Notes under the pieces: generated by a model
Databases searched by the model: none
Told to the model about the DNA's origin: nothing
What the model saw: only the letters and a program-made list of their open reading frames with translations
Assembly: GCF_018502485.1 (NCBI RefSeq)
Contig: NZ_CP075546.1
Origin: Methanospirillum purgamenti
Lineage (GTDB): Archaea; Halobacteriota; Methanomicrobia; Methanomicrobiales; Methanospirillaceae
Length of the DNA stretch: 64,000 nucleotides
Direction: 5' to 3' (one strand)
Part shown: in pieces, positions 25,948 through 33,704 of the stretch
Layout of the letters: every line of letters starts with the position of its first letter
Numbering within the stretch: the stretch's first letter is position 1
Program-made: the position numbers and the translations under genes

Positions 25948-28578
25948 ATGCACGAGCCGGCTGTGAAAAAAACACTCTACTGGTGTGAACACTGCAACGT
26001 TCCCCTGATCGGACGAACCTGCAGCTGCGGCAATGAAGCAAAAACCATCCCCCTTCTTCAGCCCTATGATCTCCGTCCTGCTCTCTCGGCAGATCGGGAT
26101 CATATCATTCAATTATTAACTTCCCAATACGGAGATGTTCCTGTTCCGAAGGTAATTCTCCTGAATAAGACCGGGGGGTATGATCGTGCAGAACTTGTTA
26201 TCATCAACGGGCAGCGGTTTGGCTGGTTCACTTTTGATCCGGTGACCAAAACCTATTCACTCGATATTACCCCTGAAGCTCTGCCATTTCTGGTTCCGTA
26301 TATATCAAAAGGGATCATCGACCTGACTGCTCATATTGATCTCAAAGCAGAAAAAGGAAGAATCGGTGGGAAACGATTTCCCCTGAAAACACCGGTGCCG
26401 GATGGTTCGGTCATTGTCACGGCGAATGGAAAATACGGGACAGCCATCGTGAAAGAGGGATTTATCAAGGTAAAAGAACTCCTCCCGATTACCCCCTCCA
26501 CTTATCCGGATCCTGACTGGGAAGCGGTCATTGTCCACAATACATATCATCTGAAAAACCTGGAACGGAATGCTGTCCGGACCATTAAGAGCCACATGAA
26601 AGACCGGCCGACGGTCAATGTTTCATTCTCCGGTGGAAAGGACAGCACAGCTGTTCTTCACCTGGCACGAAAAGCCGGAGTGGATAAGGCATTTTTCATC
26701 GATACTGGACTCGAATTCCCTGAAACCATTCAGTTTATTGAAGAGCAGAGAGTTGAGATCATTAGGAAGGGCGGTGACTTCTGGCAGGCGGTGGAGAAGG
26801 CAGGACCACCCGGCAAGGACAACCGGTGGTGTTGTAAACTTCTCAAACTCCACCCCCTGAAGATTTATCTTGCAGATATCGGCCCCAGTGTTACCATTCA
26901 GGGAAACCGGTGGTACGAATCATGGAACCGTGCGGGTCTTGATGAGACCAGTCAGAACCCGGCAAATCCCCTGCAACTGAATATATCCCCCATCCGGAGC
27001 TGGAGGGCATTTGAAGTATTCCTCTATCTCTGGTGGCGGAACTTCCCAATAAATCCCCTCTATGAACGGGGTATCGAGCGGATCGGCTGTTACCTCTGTC
27101 CTGCCATGCTTGAAAGTGAATATGATTCCATCCGAAAGACTCATCCGGATTTCACCGAGCGGTGGGATGCATTTCTTGATAAATGGGCCGAAAAGAAACA
27201 GATGCCGGATGCCTACACTGACTGGGGTCTGTGGCGATGGCGGGCACTTCCACCGAAGATGCGTGAATTATGTAGGAACATGGGAGTTCTCGTCAATGAT
27301 GATTTCACCCTTGCACAAACAAAAGAGAGAAAAAAGAAGCAGCAACCCCCGCCAATTTCTCCCATCGAGCAGAAGAGAGCAGATGTCGGACCTGAACCCG
27401 ATGATATGTTCCGTGCGATCAGGCATGATTATCCCATCCTTGGAGATGTTATATATCTGGATAATGCTGCGACCAGTTGCTCTCCTGAACCGGTTGTTGA
27501 GGCTATGGTCGAGTTTGAACACCGGTACAGGTCAAATGTCGGAAGAGGAGTGCACCGGTTTACCCGGATAGCAACCCAGCGGTACTGGCATGCACATGAG
27601 AAGGTGGCAGAATTTATCGGAGCAGAGGAGGGCGTCACGGTCTTTACCAAAAACACCACCGAAGCGATCAACATGGTTGCACAGGGACTGACCTGGACAC
27701 CGGGTGACCGGATTGTCACTACCATCCTTGAACACCACTCAAACCTTCTGCCCTGGAGATCACTTGAGAAGCAGGGTGTTACCCTTGAAATCATCGGCAT
27801 ACTTCCGGATTATTCCCTGGATATGGATGAATTCCGGAAGGCTCTTGAAAAGCCGGTCAGGCTTGTGGCAATCACACAGGCATCAAATGTCCTTGGGAAC
27901 ATCACCCCAGTGCAGGAAATTGCCACTCTGTGCAGAGAAAAAGGAGTACTACTGCTCATCGACGCGGCCCAGGCAGCCCCCCATATGCCGGTTGATGTCA
28001 GAACAATCGGTTGCGATTTCTACTGCTTTTCAGGACATAAACTAGGTGGGCCAACCGGTACGGGAGTTCTCTGGATGAAAAAACCAAACCTGATTCCTCT
28101 GATGGAGGGTGGAGGAACGGTTGAGTCGGTTACAGACGAGGAGGTTGTGCTGATACAGGGATATGAGCAATATGAAGCAGGAACACCCAATATTTCTGGG
28201 GGCATCGGATTAGGGGTTGCAGTTGATTATCTCAAAAAAATCGGCATGGACAAGATCCATGAGCATGAAGAAAATCTCACCAACCGCCTGATCGACGGTC
28301 TGAGTGCCATTGAGAGAGTCCGGGTATATGCACCGGCCAACCCAGAAACCAGAATAGGGGTTGTTTCTTTCACCATTGATGGGATGCATCCCCATGAAGT
28401 AGCCCAACGGCTTGATGACCATGACATATTGGTACGGTCAGGGTTTCACTGCTGTCAGCCACTGATGAGTGCTCTGAATCTGCCTGAAGGAACGGTTCGT
28501 GTAAGTATTGCACACTATAATACCAGAGAGGAGATTGATCTCTTCCTTGCTACTCTGAAAGAGATCATCAGCCAATAA
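25948..28578 (+). CDS. PAPS-reductase-like protein fused to SufS-type cysteine desulfurase
   Basis: An 876-residue fusion. Residues about 10-40 form a zinc ribbon (WCEHCNVPLIGRTCSCG), about 90-190 a PUA-like region, and about 205-470 a PAPS-reductase/ATP-pyrophosphatase domain with NVSFSGGKDSTAVLH near 227, FIDTGLEFPET, NRWCCKLLKL near 293 and a Cys pair GCYLCPAMLES near 380. A Lys/Pro-rich linker leads to a complete SufS domain from about 487: YLDNAATSCSPEP, ILEHHSNLLPW, FSGHKLGGPTGTG (PLP Lys near 697) and RSGFHCCQPLM (Cys near 833). Single-domain PUA-PAPS reductase-like proteins are known in methanogens without sulfate assimilation; fusion to a desulfurase suggests direct persulfide transfer to an adenylated substrate. 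The substrate is unknown. Confidence 0.9.
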   Translation: MHEPAVKKTLYWCEHCNVPLIGRTCSCGNEAKTIPLLQPYDLRPALSADRDHIIQLLTSQYGDVPVPKVILLNKTGGYDRAELVIINGQRFGWFTFDPVTKTYSLDITPEALPFLVPYISKGIIDLTAHIDLKAEKGRIGGKRFPLKTPVPDGSVIVTANGKYGTAIVKEGFIKVKELLPITPSTYPDPDWEAVIVHNTYHLKNLERNAVRTIKSHMKDRPTVNVSFSGGKDSTAVLHLARKAGVDKAFFIDTGLEFPETIQFIEEQRVEIIRKGGDFWQAVEKAGPPGKDNRWCCKLLKLHPLKIYLADIGPSVTIQGNRWYESWNRAGLDETSQNPANPLQLNISPIRSWRAFEVFLYLWWRNFPINPLYERGIERIGCYLCPAMLESEYDSIRKTHPDFTERWDAFLDKWAEKKQMPDAYTDWGLWRWRALPPKMRELCRNMGVLVNDDFTLAQTKERKKKQQPPPISPIEQKRADVGPEPDDMFRAIRHDYPILGDVIYLDNAATSCSPEPVVEAMVEFEHRYRSNVGRGVHRFTRIATQRYWHAHEKVAEFIGAEEGVTVFTKNTTEAINMVAQGLTWTPGDRIVTTILEHHSNLLPWRSLEKQGVTLEIIGILPDYSLDMDEFRKALEKPVRLVAITQASNVLGNITPVQEIATLCREKGVLLLIDAAQAAPHMPVDVRTIGCDFYCFSGHKLGGPTGTGVLWMKKPNLIPLMEGGGTVESVTDEEVVLIQGYEQYEAGTPNISGGIGLGVAVDYLKKIGMDKIHEHEENLTNRLIDGLSAIERVRVYAPANPETRIGVVSFTIDGMHPHEVAQRLDDHDILVRSGFHCCQPLMSALNLPEGTVRVSIAHYNTREEIDLFLATLKEIISQ

Positions 28579-29331
28579 TTATCGGCTTATTCGTTCTGGA
28601 GTTGAATAGATCATGATCGTCTCATCATGGACTACACCAATACCCAATCCATTTTTTCTGCCGATCTCAACTGCGAGAGAAGTACAATATCCAATGGTTA
28701 TTATGAGGGGAATTCTGGCAACCAAACATTTTCGAACCGATTCTGATGTTATTGTTGCTGAACAGACACAAAATGAGGAAGTAAGATTTATTTCTTTGGT
28801 GAATGCTGCTCCAATCATCCGGTCCAATGACTGATCATCAGTGATATCACATCGATATAGAAGCAATCCATCTTCTTGACATAGACATGAGAAGACGAGA
28901 CCATACGAACATATTTCTTTCTCTGAATGGATTTTTCGAATACAATCATCTATCGCATTTTCAGACACAGAAAAATTACTGGATAAAATGGGTAGTTTTC
29001 CAGTGTCAATATATGAAACTGCTCCTCCACATCCAGAAAGAATTGTCTTCTTTGGCCCGGGGCTAGTAAAAATATTCGTTGTAATAATACTTATCCGGTT
29101 TTTTTCTACACGGATTGATTCAATTTCCTCTTTTTTTGTAATATGTTGTTCGGTTAAAAGAAAACCAGTAATATATTCTTTCTGATCCCCTGGAGCCAGG
29201 AGAAGAGTAGATAAATGCCTGCCATTAATAAAAATCGCTGTTGGAATCTCATCATATGTTCGAAAATCTTCAAATTCCCCTTGTGTAATTGAGTGTGGGT
29301 GTGATAAGGTTATGAAATTCATGAAGATCAT
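28579..29331 (-). CDS. Divergent FdhD paralogue
   Basis: A 250-residue FdhD-family protein, convergent and end-to-end with the fused desulfurase gene. The first half keeps KEYITGFLLTEQHI and KTILSGCGGAVSYID, with one Cys in the loop as in the other copy. The second half keeps TSESVRKCLVARIPLIITIG but has lost the TGGxH and EDxGRHNxxDR motifs (YRCDITDDQSLDRMIG stands in the latter place), and has extra Cys residues (FSCLCQ, CVC). It has noticeably higher A+T than its neighbours. It may have a changed role, or be decaying. No frameshift was seen. Confidence 0.8.
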   Translation of the reverse strand: MIFMNFITLSHPHSITQGEFEDFRTYDEIPTAIFINGRHLSTLLLAPGDQKEYITGFLLTEQHITKKEEIESIRVEKNRISIITTNIFTSPGPKKTILSGCGGAVSYIDTGKLPILSSNFSVSENAIDDCIRKIHSEKEICSYGLVFSCLCQEDGLLLYRCDITDDQSLDRMIGAAFTKEINLTSSFCVCSATITSESVRKCLVARIPLIITIGYCTSLAVEIGRKNGLGIGVVHDETIMIYSTPERISR

Positions 29332-29483
29332 TCTTTTCGATATTGATATATGATTTCTTTATCGTGTTTCAAAGCCTTGAAGCGACATCATCCAACAAAT
29401 TATTGAAAAATATATGGAGAGGAGTGCCACCCCAATATTATTCATGACAGAATATAAAATCATGTGGTGCCAATAACACAAGG
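29332..29483. promoter_or_regulatory. Divergent promoter gap
   Basis: An AT-rich 152-base gap between divergent genes, with TATA-like stretches near 29345-29360 and 29450-29460. No repeat was found. Confidence 0.3.
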
Positions 29484-30002
29484 ATGAACAGGAATACCAT
29501 TTACTTTTTATCGATTAAGTTGGGTTTTTGGACATGTATAATAGTTACGATATTATCATCTTCAGTAATTGGGGCAGTATCTCCCGATCTTCTTGATACA
29601 CGACAAAATTCAGGGTTTGAGATAACATCACTCAACCTTTCCACTGGAGATTTGAAAGTCAGTGCAGGAAAAGTGATTAATCCAGTAATAACTGTAAAAA
29701 ATAACGGGATCTCGTCCAATAGCTCCGGACCCATTCAATTTTCTGCTATGCTTGGACCAATGGATCTCATACATGAAAATACCGGTTATCAAGCTCCTGA
29801 TGTCGGAGATAAAAGAGAGTATAAAGTAGCATTTACCATTCCACAGACTCAACCAGGAGATTATCAATTAAAAATAACAGTATACGAACAAAAAAAAGAT
29901 AGAACAGGAAAAAAATCATCACACAGCTTGAAAGCAGATTCGTTTATTCAGGTGATGTTACCAAGTCCAGGATCCGCATCCCGGGCTTGCGGGTGCTCAT
30001 AA
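29484..30002 (+). CDS. Secreted CARDB-like Ig-fold protein
   Basis: A 172-residue protein with an N-terminal signal (helix about residues 12-30) and one CARDB-type beta-sandwich: ITSLNLSTGDLKVSAGKVINPVITVKN followed by GDKREYKVAFTIPQTQPGDYQLKITV. The C-terminus ends in SRACGCS. CARDB domains mediate adhesion or protein contact on archaeal cell surfaces. It converges with the TPR and pseudokinase operon, whose extracellular domains show similar Ig-like strands, so a shared surface role is possible. Confidence 0.72.
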   Translation: MNRNTIYFLSIKLGFWTCIIVTILSSSVIGAVSPDLLDTRQNSGFEITSLNLSTGDLKVSAGKVINPVITVKNNGISSNSSGPIQFSAMLGPMDLIHENTGYQAPDVGDKREYKVAFTIPQTQPGDYQLKITVYEQKKDRTGKKSSHSLKADSFIQVMLPSPGSASRACGCS

Positions 30003-30003
30003 A

Positions 30004-31170
30004 TTATTTAAATATTTTTTTCCTGAAAAATACTATTCCTACAATCCCGATAATTATGAAAAGATATAATACGTGGTTCCGGAAGAGGAAGGTCAGATCA
30101 GGTAATTTTTCACTTTGTTCAGGGATGTTCATCTTGGTTTTAGTATAAAGATCCATCTGCTTTGGATTGAGGGATGACTCAGGAATTGAATCGAGGATTT
30201 TCTTCCCTTTCTGATATTTCCCCAGATTGATCTGAGCATTTGCCAGACCTAGTGATGCATCCGTATTTCCAGGAAATGCATCCAAATATTCCAGGTAAGC
30301 TTCTTCAGCCAGGTGATAGTCTCCACTTTGAGTGAAGAAATCTCCTTTTTCCATTATAGTAGTTGGATTATTTCTTGGAAAATTCATCTTTTCCAATTCC
30401 TTCCCAGCATTATATGGTTTTCCTAAAGCTGAAAATGTATCACTTCGTTTTTTTAAAATATCATCAATTACTTCTTTTTCTGATTCTTTTTCAATAGAAC
30501 GGTTCCATGCAGATAATGCAGAATTCAAGTCACCCTTTTTGGCATACATATCCCCCAATTTCCTGGAATAGGTAGAATTATCTGGATCTAATTCTTCTGC
30601 ATGTTGAAAAGACTGAATTGCTTCATCAATGTGACCAGCGCTATTGAATAGGTCACCTTCTTTGTCAAATAATTCAGGATGAACAAATTGTTTCGATTCA
30701 CTTGTAGATTTATTGGGATCATCTGACAAAATATAATAATTATTTCCCGTTTCAAAAGATTGTGGATAATCAACAAAAAAAGATGATGAAAGAGAAGCAT
30801 GGTCATTGGGAAATGTTTCATATTGTCTATATATCTTTCCAGAATCCCCTTTTGAATAATCTTCGCAAGAATCAGGATTCAATAAACAGCTTCCTGTTTT
30901 AAATGCAACGTCGGCTTCTTCCTGTTTCTTAAGATCAGCCAATACTGTTCCTTTCCATAACCAACCATAGGGCCATGATGGATTTTGAAGAGTTATATCT
31001 TCAAAAATATGAAACGAAGTGTCCAAATTTCCAGATTTATATTCAGCCACCCCTTCGTCCAGTAATTTTTCTGAATCAGAATAATACGCAGCACCAATCA
31101 TTGGTATTGCTATGAATATAATCAGTAAGATCAATGAGCGATGGAAATATTTCAAAACATTTAATAACAT
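30004..31170 (-). CDS. Membrane-anchored TPR protein
   Basis: A 388-residue protein with an N-terminal hydrophobic segment (about residues 10-28), about six to seven TPR units (for example LLDEGVAEYKSGNLDTSFHIF, AIQSFQHAEELDPDN, LAEEAYLEYLDAFPGNTDA) and a C-terminal membrane helix (VLYLFIIIGIVGIVFF) followed by a basic tail. The repeats would face the outside. It is the last gene of the minus-strand operon with three kinase-like proteins, 2 bases after the preceding stop. Likely a scaffold; partner unknown. Confidence 0.85.
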   Translation of the reverse strand: MLLNVLKYFHRSLILLIIFIAIPMIGAAYYSDSEKLLDEGVAEYKSGNLDTSFHIFEDITLQNPSWPYGWLWKGTVLADLKKQEEADVAFKTGSCLLNPDSCEDYSKGDSGKIYRQYETFPNDHASLSSSFFVDYPQSFETGNNYYILSDDPNKSTSESKQFVHPELFDKEGDLFNSAGHIDEAIQSFQHAEELDPDNSTYSRKLGDMYAKKGDLNSALSAWNRSIEKESEKEVIDDILKKRSDTFSALGKPYNAGKELEKMNFPRNNPTTIMEKGDFFTQSGDYHLAEEAYLEYLDAFPGNTDASLGLANAQINLGKYQKGKKILDSIPESSLNPKQMDLYTKTKMNIPEQSEKLPDLTFLFRNHVLYLFIIIGIVGIVFFRKKIFK

Positions 31171-31172
31171 AA

Positions 31173-33704
31173 TTATCTACGAGAGTTCTGTTTGATTTTT
31201 GGAGAAAAAGCATCAATGAGATTGTCAATTTCCTGAATCATTTCATTTACCTCTCCATATCTGCCATTTTTATATGGAGACAATGTCTTCCGTATGAGAT
31301 TATCGAAAACATTTAAATCCGGATTGATGTGTGAGGGCAATACATCACTATAATTGTCAATGGATGGGATCTGGCCGGTGATAAGGTAATAACAGATCGC
31401 TCCAACCTGATAAATATCCGTCTTTTTCCCAGGATTTCCGTACTTGGCAGAGTTACATTGCTCAGGAGCAATAATCCAACAATCTTCTGGTATATATGAT
31501 TGCACCAGAGCAGCTGCGTCAAATCCAGATATTTTTGGATTTAATCCTTTATCAAGCAAAACTACTGAAGGTTCCAAGAGATAATGTCTGACTCCCTGAT
31601 GATGAAGATAATCAATACCTTCTGCAAGTCCGCGGATGATTTTTAGAGATGCACGAGGTGGTATTGGAACTTTCACATCTGCAAGGGAATATATTCTTTT
31701 TCGAGATTGAAGAACTCCGGAGGGGAGATCAAATTCCAAATAGTACTGGGGATCGCGTTCCCAATATTTTATTTGAAGTATGTTCAGATGTTTCAACGAT
31801 CTCCATGCTTGTATCTGTAATTCAATTGTTGAATGATTTACTTTTCCGGGTTTTAGAATACGTACCGCTACCTCTTCGTTATCTGATACTCTCACAGCCC
31901 TATAAATCATTCCTAACCTATCTTCACTGATAATTCCAGATGGTTGATAAAGAGAAATGAGATCCTCAGGAAATTCCTGTTGTATATCATAAAGAATGTT
32001 AGTATTCGTAATATGATGATGATCAGGAGGGGAGGGGGGCATACCTTTTTTATTTTCATTGTCACCTCTCTGATCTGCCAAATTATTAGCAATTTTCAGT
32101 TCCATAATTTTTTTCTCAACAATCTCTGCATATTTTTGCAGATTCGGATCGTTAATGCCCTTCTTCATCTGTTGATGAAACCATTCTTGAGAATCAGAAA
32201 ATTGCTTTGAAAAAAATAGGAAAATGCCACGATTATAAGGTATTTTTGTCGGCAGAGATAATGAACCACCTTCTCCATCAATTATATGCAGATTTTTAAA
32301 AGTCGAAATTGAGTCGATATCTGGCTCATCCATTCCAATAAAGATTTTTCCCTCTTTTCCGGGCAATATGTCCACTGAATCAATTTTTAATGCTTCAAGG
32401 GTTTTATTTTTAATTTTAATAACTGCAATAACTCTTCCATCCCTTATAAAAAAACGTTCAAACACCCAGGAGAGATCAGGTTTTTTCGGTAAAATCCGAT
32501 AATAAAGGTTAATAAATTGAGTTTTCTTTTTACCGTCACTTCCAATATAGGAAATATCCATCCCAGTGACATTGTCTCCAGGACTATCGTCCTTTATCTC
32601 TCGATACAGTAATTTGATTTCTCCTGGAGAAATACGATGATTTTCAACAGTGATGTCCTTTTTACCAAGATTCGTAATTTTTATCTGGAACTTTTTTTCT
32701 CTTCCCTGAGTAAATATCCCAGGTATGGGATCAAACCGTACCTCATCTTTATCAGTTTTTCTCGAGACCTCAACAGAGAAATCCCGGCCAGGATGGCTAT
32801 GAATTGAAAACGGTAATATTTGTGAAACTGTGAATTTCACTCGTTTCATCTTGCCAGTTATTACAACAACTGCACAAATTCCAACTACGGTCAAAGTGAT
32901 TACGAATCCAAGAACGATAAAAAAATTTGATAATATTGCAGTCAGAAACGGATTTGTGTCATCTAATAAAAGAGAATTTTTTGTTTCGATGTAAAAAAAA
33001 GAATCTTCAGGATCATACAAAACAGGATTCAAAGAATTTGGCAAAACCTCAATCTCTTTTTCCATCACCCCTTCTCTCCCTTCAATTTCCACTTTGTGGA
33101 ACCCTGCATGAATATCCGAGAGAGTAAGAGGAGTCATTCCAACATATATATTATCCAATTTTACTGGGAGATGAAGAACTCCCCCTGATACCTGAATAAC
33201 TCCGGTTTCACTCATAAGATTGGGATTTTGTGGTATAATCTTTACAGGAATATTAACCATACCTGAAACAGGTACAGTTTTACCAGACGGTAACAATCTG
33301 ACTAATGCGAATGAAAGAGTAACTTCTCCAGGATTGTGAGTATTCATTGAAAATGGAAACTGGTAACTTTGACCATTATGAACTCTGGAACCTTTCGGAA
33401 GCAGGTTAATTAGGGGTTCGATAGTAATCAGGGAATTATCACTGAAGTATTCAACTCCAAACTTCTCTACATCATATTCCCATGCAGTCATTCCAGTATT
33501 TCGAAATTCTATCATGAATTGACCACAGTGTCCCGTAGATAGGTTTTCAGGGATTGTATCAGTTACATATTCACCTCCCTGAATACTAATTCCAGATAAA
33601 GAGCCATGTGTAATGCCGATTATCGGAATACAAAATAATAAAATGACAATAAACAGGATATATCGCCATATAGGAACAGTATTCATTTCGGATACAATCC
33701 TCAT
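31173..33704 (-). CDS. Transmembrane protein with Ig-like ectodomain and pseudokinase domain (paralogue 1)
   Basis: An 843-residue membrane protein. An N-terminal signal or anchor is followed by an ectodomain with YVTDTIPENLSTGHCGQFM and FRNTGMTAWEY, resembling NBR1-type Ig domains, then a PEGA-like segment, a membrane helix near residues 260-285, a middle region and a kinase-like domain from about 590. The kinase core keeps APEQ and KKTDIYQVGAICYYLITG, but the HRDLKPEN catalytic loop reads HYLLEPSVVLL and DFG reads SGF; the beta-3 Lys is Arg (VAVRIL). It should therefore be a pseudokinase. Its ATG overlaps the stop of the upstream paralogue. Confidence 0.82.
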   Translation of the reverse strand: MRIVSEMNTVPIWRYILFIVILLFCIPIIGITHGSLSGISIQGGEYVTDTIPENLSTGHCGQFMIEFRNTGMTAWEYDVEKFGVEYFSDNSLITIEPLINLLPKGSRVHNGQSYQFPFSMNTHNPGEVTLSFALVRLLPSGKTVPVSGMVNIPVKIIPQNPNLMSETGVIQVSGGVLHLPVKLDNIYVGMTPLTLSDIHAGFHKVEIEGREGVMEKEIEVLPNSLNPVLYDPEDSFFYIETKNSLLLDDTNPFLTAILSNFFIVLGFVITLTVVGICAVVVITGKMKRVKFTVSQILPFSIHSHPGRDFSVEVSRKTDKDEVRFDPIPGIFTQGREKKFQIKITNLGKKDITVENHRISPGEIKLLYREIKDDSPGDNVTGMDISYIGSDGKKKTQFINLYYRILPKKPDLSWVFERFFIRDGRVIAVIKIKNKTLEALKIDSVDILPGKEGKIFIGMDEPDIDSISTFKNLHIIDGEGGSLSLPTKIPYNRGIFLFFSKQFSDSQEWFHQQMKKGINDPNLQKYAEIVEKKIMELKIANNLADQRGDNENKKGMPPSPPDHHHITNTNILYDIQQEFPEDLISLYQPSGIISEDRLGMIYRAVRVSDNEEVAVRILKPGKVNHSTIELQIQAWRSLKHLNILQIKYWERDPQYYLEFDLPSGVLQSRKRIYSLADVKVPIPPRASLKIIRGLAEGIDYLHHQGVRHYLLEPSVVLLDKGLNPKISGFDAAALVQSYIPEDCWIIAPEQCNSAKYGNPGKKTDIYQVGAICYYLITGQIPSIDNYSDVLPSHINPDLNVFDNLIRKTLSPYKNGRYGEVNEMIQEIDNLIDAFSPKIKQNSRR

